Shown piece after piece: positions 15,157 to 21,307 of a stretch of DNA of 21,307 bases. Numbering within the stretch: the stretch's first letter is position 1; the number at the start of each line of letters is the position of its first letter. Position numbers and translations under genes: made by a program. Below the pieces are notes generated by a model that saw only the letters and a program-made list of their open reading frames with translations, searched no databases and was not told the origin of the DNA. This DNA is from UBA7446 sp964014735 (GTDB taxonomy: Bacteria > Bacteroidota > Bacteroidia > Flavobacteriales > Flavobacteriaceae): NCBI GenBank assembly GCA_964014735.1, contig CAXHBH010000025.1, positions 1 through 21,307 of the forward strand, given 5' to 3'.

Positions 15157-15564
15157 ATGGGAACTCGTAAAAAGGAAATGGCAGCACAATTGAAAGAGAA
15201 CCGAAAGCATATCGCTTTTGCAAAACTCAATGACTGTCCAACATCTCCGAGAAAAATGCGTCTTATGGCAGATTTAATTCGTGGAAACGAAGTTGAAAAG
15301 GCATTGTCCGTTCTACGTTTTAGCGCCAAGGAATCTTCTAAGAGACTTGAAAAACTCTTGTTGTCTGCAATATCAAATTGGCAAGCTAAAAATGAAGATG
15401 CTGATATTGAGAAAGCGGGCCTGTATATAAAAGAAATCCGTGTGGATAGCGGTGCAATGCTAAAGCGTTTGCGTCCAGCACCACAAGGGAGAGGTCACCG
15501 AATTAGAAAACGTTCTAACCATGTTACCATGGTTTTAGGAGCACAAGATAACGCACAAAGTTAA
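15157..15564 (+). CDS. rplV: 50S ribosomal protein L22
   Basis: 135 residues. L22 forms part of the exit-tunnel constriction. The conserved SPRKMRLMADLIRG (30-43) and the beta-hairpin loop near 97-122 (VDSGAMLKRLRPAPQGRGHRI) are present without insertion or deletion. It is slightly longer than E. coli L22 owing to N- and C-terminal extensions. Confidence 0.97.
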   Translation: MGTRKKEMAAQLKENRKHIAFAKLNDCPTSPRKMRLMADLIRGNEVEKALSVLRFSAKESSKRLEKLLLSAISNWQAKNEDADIEKAGLYIKEIRVDSGAMLKRLRPAPQGRGHRIRKRSNHVTMVLGAQDNAQS

Positions 15565-15572
15565 AACCGAAT

Positions 15573-16292
15573 ATGGGACAAAAGACAAATCCAATTGGCA
15601 ATAGATTAGGTATCATCCGTGGATGGGAATCTAACTGGTATGGTGGAAACGATTATGGAGACAAACTAGCCGAAGATGATAAAATTCGCCGCTATGTTCA
15701 TGCACGTCTTGCCAAGGCAAGTGTATCTCGTGTTATCATTGAGCGTACCCTCAAGTTGGTTACCATAACCATCACAACAGCTCGTCCAGGGATTATTATT
15801 GGTAAGGGTGGTCAAGAAGTTGACAAGCTCAAAGAAGAGCTTAAAAAAATAACAAACAAAGAGGTTCAGCTGAATATCTTTGAAATTAAGCGCCCTGAGT
15901 TGGAAGCCCAACTGGTAGGTGCCAGTATTGCTCGTCAGATAGAGAGTCGTATTTCTTATCGTCGTGCCATAAAAATGGCAATTGCTGCTGCAATGCGCAT
16001 GAACGCAGAAGGTATTAAAGTGCAAATTTCAGGTCGTTTAAACGGTGCAGAGATGGCACGTTCTGAAAGCTACAAAGACGGTCGTATTCCTTTGTCTACG
16101 TTCCGTGCAGATATTGATTATGCTTTGGTTGAAGCACATACTACTTACGGTAGATTGGGTATCAAAGTATGGATCATGAAGGGCGAAGTTTATGGTAAGC
16201 GCGAGTTGTCTCCTTTAGTAGGAATGAGCTTGAACGCAGCCAAAGGTAAAAACGATAAACGCGGTGGACGTGGTCCACGCCGTAGAAAATAA
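15573..16292 (+). CDS. rpsC: 30S ribosomal protein S3
   Basis: 239 residues. S3 lies at the mRNA entry channel and contributes to the ribosomal helicase activity. The start MGQKTNPIGNRLGIIRGWES and the KH-domain loop GKGG at residues 77-80 are characteristic, as is RAIKMAIAAAMRMNAEGIK in the middle. The C-terminus ends in a basic tail (RGGRGPRRRK). Confidence 0.98.
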   Translation: MGQKTNPIGNRLGIIRGWESNWYGGNDYGDKLAEDDKIRRYVHARLAKASVSRVIIERTLKLVTITITTARPGIIIGKGGQEVDKLKEELKKITNKEVQLNIFEIKRPELEAQLVGASIARQIESRISYRRAIKMAIAAAMRMNAEGIKVQISGRLNGAEMARSESYKDGRIPLSTFRADIDYALVEAHTTYGRLGIKVWIMKGEVYGKRELSPLVGMSLNAAKGKNDKRGGRGPRRRK

Positions 16293-16302
16293 AGTTTAGG
16301 TC

Positions 16303-16722
16303 ATGTTACAACCAAAAAGAACAAAACACCGTAAAATGCAGAAAGGCCGTATGAAAGGCCTATCCCAACGCGGACATGTATTATCCAATGGTATGTATGG
16401 TATCAAGGCTCTTGATTCCAAGTTTATCACTTCACGCCAAATTGAGGCTGCACGTATTGCTGCTACACGTTACATGAAACGTGAAGGACAATTATGGATT
16501 AAAATTTTCCCAGACAAGCCCATAACTAAAAAACCACTTGAGGTTCGTATGGGTAAAGGTAAAGGGGCATTAGACCACTATGTGGCTGTTGTTAAACCTG
16601 GACGTATCATGTTTGAGGTTTCAGGTGTGCCTATTGATGTTGCTAAAGAGGCATTGCGACTAGCAGCTCAAAAATTACCAGTTAAAACAAAGTTTATTAT
16701 CGCCCGCGATTACGAAGCATAA
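16303..16722 (+). CDS. rplP: 50S ribosomal protein L16
   Basis: 139 residues, typical. L16 helps position A-site tRNA in the large subunit. The start MLQPKRTKHRKMQKGRMKG and the VRMGKGKGALDHYVAVVKPG region (81-100) are clear. Arg82 matches the arginine that the oxygenase YcfD hydroxylates in E. coli; whether that happens here is unknown. Confidence 0.98.
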   Translation: MLQPKRTKHRKMQKGRMKGLSQRGHVLSNGMYGIKALDSKFITSRQIEAARIAATRYMKREGQLWIKIFPDKPITKKPLEVRMGKGKGALDHYVAVVKPGRIMFEVSGVPIDVAKEALRLAAQKLPVKTKFIIARDYEA

Positions 16723-16732
16723 GAATATAGAA

Positions 16733-16930
16733 ATGAAACAAACAGAAATTAATGAGTCATCGGTTGAGGAGCTAAACGAAAAGCTAGTTGCTTTTCAAAA
16801 GAGCTATGAAAGTGCACGTGCTACACATGCATTATCACCCTTAGAGAATCCACTTTCTTTGCGTCAGCAGCGTAGAACTATTGCACGAATCAAAACACAA
16901 CTCACAAAAAGAACTTTAGAGCAAGCATAG
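16733..16930 (+). CDS. rpmC: 50S ribosomal protein L29
   Basis: 65 residues, typical of this small two-helix protein near the tunnel exit beside L23. It carries the usual SVEELNEKLVAFQKSYESAR helix and the C-terminal RRTIARIKTQLTKR. Its stop is followed after one base by the rpsQ ATG. Confidence 0.95.
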   Translation: MKQTEINESSVEELNEKLVAFQKSYESARATHALSPLENPLSLRQQRRTIARIKTQLTKRTLEQA

Positions 16931-16931
16931 T

Positions 16932-17189
16932 ATGAAAACTAGAAATTTACGTAAAGAACGTGTTGGCTTTGTAACGAGCAACAAAATGCAGAAGTCAATT
17001 GTTGTTTCTGAAGTAAAACGCGTGAAGCACCCGATGTATGGGAAATTTGTTTTGAAAACAAAAAAGTACGTCGCTCATGATGAAACAAACGATTGTAACA
17101 TCGGAGACACGGTTAAAATTATGGAAACACGCCCCATGAGCGCATCAAAGTGCTGGCGTTTGGTTGAAATTATTGAAAGAGCTAAATAA
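16932..17189 (+). CDS. rpsQ: 30S ribosomal protein S17
   Basis: 85 residues, an OB-fold protein that binds 16S rRNA early in assembly. GFVTSNKMQKSIVVSEV and the C-terminal ETRPMSASKCWRLVEIIE are characteristic. The stop overlaps the rplN ATG by one base (TAATG). Confidence 0.97.
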   Translation: MKTRNLRKERVGFVTSNKMQKSIVVSEVKRVKHPMYGKFVLKTKKYVAHDETNDCNIGDTVKIMETRPMSASKCWRLVEIIERAK

Positions 17190-17557
17190 TGTTACAACAA
17201 GAATCAAGACTTAAAGTAGCCGATAATACTGGTGCCAAAGAAGTGCTCACCATCCGTGTGTTGGGTGGTACGAAGCGTCGCTATGCTTCTATTGGCGATA
17301 AAATAGTTGTTACGGTCAAGGAAGCAACTCCTAATGGTTCTGTCAAAAAAGGACAGGTATCAACAGCAGTTGTTGTGCGCACTAAAAAAGAAGTTCGTCG
17401 TCCTGATGGTTCCTACATCAGATTTGACGAAAATGCATGTGTCTTACTAGATGAACAAGGGGAAATGCGCGGAACGCGTGTTTTTGGTCCTGTTGCCCGT
17501 GAGCTACGTGATCGACAGTTTATGAAAATAATCTCACTAGCTCCTGAAGTACTATAA
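17189..17557 (+). CDS. rplN: 50S ribosomal protein L14
   Basis: 122 residues, exactly the family length. L14 lies at the subunit interface and is the binding site of the silencing factor RsfS. MLQQESRLKVADNTGAKE at the start and GTRVFGPVARELRDRQFMKI at the end are diagnostic. It overlaps rpsQ by one base and is followed by rplX after two. Confidence 0.98.
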   Translation: MLQQESRLKVADNTGAKEVLTIRVLGGTKRRYASIGDKIVVTVKEATPNGSVKKGQVSTAVVVRTKKEVRRPDGSYIRFDENACVLLDEQGEMRGTRVFGPVARELRDRQFMKIISLAPEVL

Positions 17558-17559
17558 TT

Positions 17560-17871
17560 ATGAGTAAGATAAAATTTAAAAACGGAGATAAAGTTCGTGT
17601 CATTGCGGGAGACCACAAAGGAACGGAAGGCGAAATAGTTTCGCTAATTCGTGAAAAAAACAAAGCGATTGTCTCGGGCGTAAATATTGTAAAACGCCAC
17701 ACTAAACCCAATGCACAAAACCCACAGGGAGGAATCATAGAAAAAGAAGCACCTATTGCTATTTCTAACCTCTCTTTGTTAACTGCAGAAGGTCAAACCA
17801 CTCGAATCGGATATCGAATGGAAGACGGTAAGAAAGTGCGTGTTTCACGTAAAACCAATGAAGCTATTTAA
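17560..17871 (+). CDS. rplX: 50S ribosomal protein L24
   Basis: 103 residues. L24 is an assembly initiator of the large subunit. The KOW motif is at the N-terminus (NGDKVRVIAGDHKGTEGEI), followed by VSGVNIVKRHTKPN and the GGIIEKEAPI stretch. Its stop lies one base before the rplE ATG. Confidence 0.97.
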   Translation: MSKIKFKNGDKVRVIAGDHKGTEGEIVSLIREKNKAIVSGVNIVKRHTKPNAQNPQGGIIEKEAPIAISNLSLLTAEGQTTRIGYRMEDGKKVRVSRKTNEAI

Positions 17872-17872
17872 C

Positions 17873-18424
17873 ATGAGTTATATACCTAGACTTAAGACCG
17901 AATATAAAGACCGTATTACGGCGCGACTAACCGAAGAATTTGGTTACACCAACATTATGCAAGTACCTAAACTTGAAAAGATAGTGTTGAGTCGTGGTGT
18001 TGGGGCAGCTGTTGCCGACAAAAAACTTGTAGATCATGCAGTTGAAGAACTTACTATGATTTCAGGCCAAAAAGCATTGTCAACGCTTTCAAAGAAAGAC
18101 GTGGCAACATTTAAGCTTCGTAAAGGAATGCCCATTGGGGCGAAAGTCACCTTACGTGGGGAAAAGATGTACGAATTTTTTGATCGTTTAGTTACGGCTG
18201 CACTTCCACGAGTACGTGACTTCCAGGGCGTTAAAGCAGATGGTTTTGATGGCCGTGGCAATTACAACTTGGGGATCCAAGAACAAATTATCTTTCCAGA
18301 AATTGACATCGACAAGGTGCACAAGATTGCTGGAATGGATATCACTTTTGTAACATCGGCTAATACCGATAAAGAAGCTAAATCACTGTTAAACGAATTG
18401 GGCATGCCCTTCAAGAAAAACTAG
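17873..18424 (+). CDS. rplE: 50S ribosomal protein L5
   Basis: 183 residues. L5 binds 5S rRNA and contacts the P-site tRNA. I start it at the ATG at 17873, giving MSYIPRLKTEYKDRI, the normal N-terminus. The open frame continues upstream to an ATG at 17840, but that would overlap the end of rplX by 32 bases and add eleven residues foreign to the family. Later marks include TLSKKDVATFKLRKGMPIG, VTLRGEKMYEFFDRL and GNYNLGIQEQIIFPEI. Only one base separates it from rpsN. Confidence 0.97.
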   Translation: MSYIPRLKTEYKDRITARLTEEFGYTNIMQVPKLEKIVLSRGVGAAVADKKLVDHAVEELTMISGQKALSTLSKKDVATFKLRKGMPIGAKVTLRGEKMYEFFDRLVTAALPRVRDFQGVKADGFDGRGNYNLGIQEQIIFPEIDIDKVHKIAGMDITFVTSANTDKEAKSLLNELGMPFKKN

Positions 18425-18425
18425 T

Positions 18426-18695
18426 ATGGCAAAAGAATCAATGAAGGCCCGTGAGGTCAAAAGAGCAAAACTAGCTGCTAAATATGCAGATAAACGAGCC
18501 GCATTAAAAGCAGCTGGCGATTATGAAGCGCTACAAAAATTACCTAAAAACGCATCTCCTGTACGTGGGCACAACCGTTGTAAGCTTACAGGCCGTCCAA
18601 AAGGGTATATGCGTCAGTTTGGCCTTTCTCGTGTTATGTTTAGAGAAATGGCGAATAAAGGTTTAATCCCAGGAGTTAAAAAAGCGAGCTGGTAA
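18426..18695 (+). CDS. rpsN: 30S ribosomal protein S14 (zinc-free form)
   Basis: 89 residues. This is the form without the CxxC zinc-binding pairs: only one cysteine is seen, in HNRCKLTGRPKGYMRQFGLSR. Length and start (MAKESMKAREVKRAKLAAKY) suit that class. S14 belongs to the 30S head near S3 and S10. Confidence 0.97.
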   Translation: MAKESMKAREVKRAKLAAKYADKRAALKAAGDYEALQKLPKNASPVRGHNRCKLTGRPKGYMRQFGLSRVMFREMANKGLIPGVKKASW

Positions 18696-18706
18696 ACTAA
18701 AGAATT

Positions 18707-19105
18707 ATGAATACAGATCCAATTGCAGATTATTTAACACGCGTTCGTAACGCTAACAGCGCTGGCCACCGCGTGGTTTCGATTCCTGCTTCAAAACTGA
18801 AGCTAGAAATCACAAAGATTTTATTTGACCAAGGCTATATCCTCAGTTATAAGGTGGAAGACGAAACTACTCAAAAAAGTATCAAAATTGCCCTAAAATA
18901 CGATCATCTTACCAAAGAACCCGTAATTAAAAAATTACAGCGAATCAGTACACCTGGTTTGCGTAAATATGCTTCTTCTACTGAAATTCCCCGTGTAATA
19001 AATGGTTTAGGTACTGCAATAGTATCCACTTCGCACGGCGTAATGACTGGAAAACAAGCAAAGAAAGAAAACGTAGGTGGTGAGGTAATTTGTTACGTCC
19101 ACTAA
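18707..19105 (+). CDS. rpsH: 30S ribosomal protein S8
   Basis: 132 residues, typical. S8 binds the central domain of 16S rRNA and in E. coli represses the spc operon. The N-terminal DPIADYLTRVRNAN and the C-terminal VSTSHGVMTGKQAKKENVGGEVICYVH are characteristic. No S8-like binding hairpin is evident near rplE, where it lies in E. coli. Confidence 0.97.
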   Translation: MNTDPIADYLTRVRNANSAGHRVVSIPASKLKLEITKILFDQGYILSYKVEDETTQKSIKIALKYDHLTKEPVIKKLQRISTPGLRKYASSTEIPRVINGLGTAIVSTSHGVMTGKQAKKENVGGEVICYVH

Positions 19106-19118
19106 TAAAAATTGAATT

Positions 19119-19661
19119 ATGTCAAGAATTGGTAATAACCCTATAATAGTTCCAGACGGCGTCACAGTCAACATCCAGCCTAGTGAGATCAGTGTTAAAG
19201 GTAAATTAGGTGAATTGACACAGCCTTACATTGATGTTAGCATCACTCAACAAGATGGTCAGTTGTTGGTATCACGTCCTTCAGACAGTAAACCTCACAG
19301 AGCTAAGCACGGTTTGTATCGTTCGCTTATTGCCAATATGGTTACCGGTGTTTCTGTTGGATTTAAAAAAGAACTAGAATTGGTTGGTGTTGGCTATCGC
19401 GCTAGTAATCAAGGCCAAAAACTAGACCTTGCACTTGGTTTTTCTCACAATATTGTTTTTGAAATACCAAAAGAGGTTAAGGTCGAGACCATTTCTGAAA
19501 AAGGTAAAAACCCTATCATCAAACTCAGCTCATACGACAATCAATTGGTTGGTTCGATTGCAGCAAAAATTCGCGGCTTCCGTAAGCCAGAACCTTACAA
19601 AGGAAAAGGCGTGAAGTTTGTAGGTGAACAAATTAGAAGAAAAGCAGGTAAATCTGCATAA
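19119..19661 (+). CDS. rplF: 50S ribosomal protein L6
   Basis: 180 residues, typical two-domain protein at the factor-binding region of the large subunit. It begins MSRIGNNPIIVPDGVTVNI. The second domain carries LELVGVGYRASNQGQKLDLALGFSH and the C-terminal KIRGFRKPEPYKGKGVKF, a strongly conserved RNA-binding stretch. Confidence 0.98.
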   Translation: MSRIGNNPIIVPDGVTVNIQPSEISVKGKLGELTQPYIDVSITQQDGQLLVSRPSDSKPHRAKHGLYRSLIANMVTGVSVGFKKELELVGVGYRASNQGQKLDLALGFSHNIVFEIPKEVKVETISEKGKNPIIKLSSYDNQLVGSIAAKIRGFRKPEPYKGKGVKFVGEQIRRKAGKSA

Positions 19662-19672
19662 GCATTAGGAAT

Positions 19673-20029
19673 ATGAAAATGACTAAAACCCAACGCAGAC
19701 AACGCATTCAGAAACGCTTCCGAGATACAGTTCTTGGCTCCGCTGCCATGCCTCGTATGTCTGTGTTTAGAAGTAATAAAGAAATTTATGCTCAAATCGT
19801 TAACGATGAGACCGGAGTAACTTTAGCGGCTGCCTCGTCTCGAGATAAGGAATTTGAAAAGTATAATGGAACAAAAATTGAACTCGCGCAAGAAGTAGGT
19901 AAAGTTGTTGGTAAAAAAGCTTTAGCTGCCGGGATTTCCTCTATTCGTTTTGATCGCAGTGGATATCTATATCATGGACGTGTAAAGTCACTAGCTGACG
20001 GCGCAAGAGAAGCAGGACTAAAATTTTAA
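19673..20029 (+). CDS. rplR: 50S ribosomal protein L18
   Basis: 118 residues. L18 binds 5S rRNA with L5. PRMSVFRSNKEIYAQIVND, GKKALAAGISSIRFDRSGY and the C-terminal YHGRVKSLADGAREAGLKF are typical. A second in-frame ATG at 19679 could equally be the start, which would remove two residues. Confidence 0.97.
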   Translation: MKMTKTQRRQRIQKRFRDTVLGSAAMPRMSVFRSNKEIYAQIVNDETGVTLAAASSRDKEFEKYNGTKIELAQEVGKVVGKKALAAGISSIRFDRSGYLYHGRVKSLADGAREAGLKF

Positions 20030-20031
20030 GT

Positions 20032-20556
20032 ATGTATCAAGATTATAAAAACGTAGAAATTGTGAAACCAGGCGGATTAGATCTGAAAGATCGTTTGGTG
20101 GGTGTACAACGAGTTACCAAGGTAACAAAAGGAGGACGTGCATTTGGATTTTCTGCAATTGTTGTGGTAGGAGATGAAAATGGTGTTGTCGGTCAAGGGC
20201 TTGGTAAGTCTAAAGAGGTTTCTGAGGCAATTTCTAAAGCTGTAGAAGATGCCAAAAAAAATCTGGTGCGTATTCCAATTATCAAGGGAACTCTACCACA
20301 CGAACAAAAAGGGAAGTATGGTGGTGCACGTGTGTTCATCAAACCTGCTTCTGAGGGTACTGGGGTTATTGCTGGTGGTGCGGTACGTGCTGTGCTAGAA
20401 GCAGTAGGTGTACAAAATGTACTTTCAAAATCACAAGGTTCCTCTAACCCACATAATGCTGTTAAAGCTACTTTTGATGCGTTGTTGCAATTACGCGATG
20501 CCAATACAGTAGCCAAGCAACGTGGTATTTCACTTGATAAAGTTTTTAACGGATAA
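20032..20556 (+). CDS. rpsE: 30S ribosomal protein S5
   Basis: 174 residues. S5 acts in decoding accuracy and mRNA unwinding. VTKGGRAFGFSAIVVVGD (31-48) includes the loop where spectinomycin-resistance changes arise, and it looks wild type. GVIAGGAVRAVLEAVGV and KSQGSSNPHNAVKATFDAL follow as expected. It lies two bases after rplR and two before rpmD. Confidence 0.98.
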   Translation: MYQDYKNVEIVKPGGLDLKDRLVGVQRVTKVTKGGRAFGFSAIVVVGDENGVVGQGLGKSKEVSEAISKAVEDAKKNLVRIPIIKGTLPHEQKGKYGGARVFIKPASEGTGVIAGGAVRAVLEAVGVQNVLSKSQGSSNPHNAVKATFDALLQLRDANTVAKQRGISLDKVFNG

Positions 20557-20558
20557 GC

Positions 20559-20738
20559 ATGGGAAAGATTAAAATAACACAAGTAAAGAGCAATATCAAG
20601 CGTCCTGAAGATCAGAAACGCACACTAACTGCTCTTGGTTTAAAAAAGATTGGTCAGGTTGTTGAACACGAAGATTCAGCCAACATCAAGGGTATGGTTA
20701 ATAAAATAAAACATTTGGTAACTGTCCAAAACGTGTAA
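20559..20738 (+). CDS. rpmD: 50S ribosomal protein L30
   Basis: 59 residues, translated directly from the sequence and typical in length. It begins MGKIKITQVKSNIKRPEDQK, continues with RTLTALGLKKIGQVVEHEDS, and ends GMVNKIKHLVTVQNV. These are the conserved features of bacterial L30 (the IKRPxxQKxTLxALGL pattern). It fits exactly between rpsE and rplO, two bases after the former and one before the latter. Confidence 0.97.
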   Translation: MGKIKITQVKSNIKRPEDQKRTLTALGLKKIGQVVEHEDSANIKGMVNKIKHLVTVQNV

Positions 20739-20739
20739 T

Positions 20740-21195
20740 ATGGAATTAGGAAATTTAAAGCCTGCTAAAGGCTCGGTTAAAGGCGCAAGTAAACGTTTAG
20801 GTAGAGGGCAAGGCTCTGGTACTGGCGGTACTGCTTCACGTGGTCACAAAGGTGCAAAATCTCGCTCTGGATATTCTAAGAAAATTGGTTTTGAAGGAGG
20901 TCAAATGCCATTACAAAGACGTGTACCCAAGTTTGGATTTACTAACATTAATCGTAAAGAGTATGCGGGTATCAACCTAGATAAATTACAATCATTAGTA
21001 GATAGCAAAAAAATTAAAAGCACATTAGATAATGAGACCATGGTTTCATTGCGTCTTGTTGGAAAAAACGATTTAGTAAAAATATTAGGACGCGGAGAAT
21101 TATCAGCAAAACTTAAAGTAAGTGCCCATAAATTTACCGCTTCTGCCAAGTTAGCAATTGAAACTGCTGGTGGAGAGGCAATCACGATAGAATAA
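20740..21195 (+). CDS. rplO: 50S ribosomal protein L15
   Basis: 151 residues. L15 is a late assembly protein of the large subunit. The glycine-rich N-terminus with RLGRGQGSGTGGTASRGHKG and the GGQMPLQRRVPKFGF motif are diagnostic. Its stop is directly followed by the secY ATG with no spacer, so the two are probably coupled. Confidence 0.97.
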   Translation: MELGNLKPAKGSVKGASKRLGRGQGSGTGGTASRGHKGAKSRSGYSKKIGFEGGQMPLQRRVPKFGFTNINRKEYAGINLDKLQSLVDSKKIKSTLDNETMVSLRLVGKNDLVKILGRGELSAKLKVSAHKFTASAKLAIETAGGEAITIE

Positions 21196-21307
21196 ATGAA
21201 AAGATTAATAGTGGTCATAACGAATATTTGGAAAATAGAGGAACTCAAAAACCGTATCTTGATAACCCTTGGATTTCTTATTGTTTACCGCATAGGCGCT
21301 CAGGTAG
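21196..21307 (+). CDS. secY: Protein translocase subunit SecY (5' part, cut by window end)
   Basis: The first 37 codons can be read: MKRLIVVITNIWKIEELKNR, then ILITLGFLIVYRIGAQV. This matches the SecY N-terminus, where IWKIEELKNRI is followed by the first membrane helix and YRIGAQV. SecY is the channel of the general secretion pathway in the cytoplasmic membrane. Its place after rplO is the standard spc order. The gene runs off the window and is not truncated by any visible mutation. Confidence 0.95.
   Translation, partial: MKRLIVVITNIWKIEELKNRILITLGFLIVYRIGAQV

Noticed and set aside
17840..17872. Upstream ATG extending L5 by 11 residues
   Set aside because: The extension overlaps the end of rplX and is foreign to the L5 family; the ATG at 17873 gives the standard N-terminus.
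20193..20582. A 129-codon minus-strand open frame
   Set aside because: It is antisense to rpsE and rpmD, both clear ribosomal genes; coding there is not credible.
35..21307. CRISPR arrays, tRNA or rRNA genes, insertion sequences, defence genes
   Set aside because: I looked for repeats, transposase-like frames and RNA genes and saw none. Nearly all of the window is accounted for by housekeeping genes and the protease.

Overview
The window is an end piece of a genome assembly from a member of the Bacteroidota, most likely family Flavobacteriaceae. Three things support this. The DNA is AT-rich. The promoters fit the Bacteroidota form (TTTG, about 19 bases, TAnnTTTG), and strong Shine-Dalgarno sequences are almost absent. 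The leftmost gene carries a C-terminal domain of the type IX secretion system, which is confined to this phylum. Species or genus cannot be told from the sequence alone. The first 34 bases are not genomic: they match the Illumina Nextera (Tn5) read-2 adapter.

Left half, minus strand (about 93-8892): a compact menaquinone (vitamin K2) cluster, read right to left as menF, menD, menB, menA, menC, menE. It is followed by a gene for a secreted subtilisin-like protease. The six Men enzymes take chorismate through isochorismate, SEPHCHC (the MenD product), o-succinylbenzoate, OSB-CoA and DHNA-CoA, and then prenylate DHNA. Several junctions are translationally coupled by one-base overlaps. The cluster has no DHNA-CoA thioesterase, MenH or UbiE/MenG methyltransferase, so those steps must be encoded elsewhere.

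Centre (about 8893-9092): a divergent control region. It holds a promoter for menF leftward and a very good promoter for rpsL rightward, plus an inverted repeat just upstream of the latter.

Right half, plus strand (9093-21307): the fused str-S10-spc ribosomal protein superoperon, in the order rpsL, rpsG, fusA, rpsJ, rplC, rplD, rplW, rplB, rpsS, rplV, rpsC, rplP, rpmC, rpsQ, rplN, rplX, rplE, rpsN, rpsH, rplF, rplR, rpsE, rpmD, rplO and the start of secY, which the window end cuts. There is no tuf gene between fusA and rpsJ. Spacing is mostly 0-30 bases. The longest leader inside it (rpsL-rpsG, 59 bases) holds a strong hairpin and several tiny reading frames.

The gene content is core housekeeping. 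I saw no mobile element, CRISPR array, defence locus or tRNA/rRNA gene, and no convincing new system. The items most worth a second look are the adapter, the rpsL-rpsG leader, the protease's lipoprotein-like signal combined with a type IX tail, and the promoter-defined, nearly leaderless starts of menF and menD.
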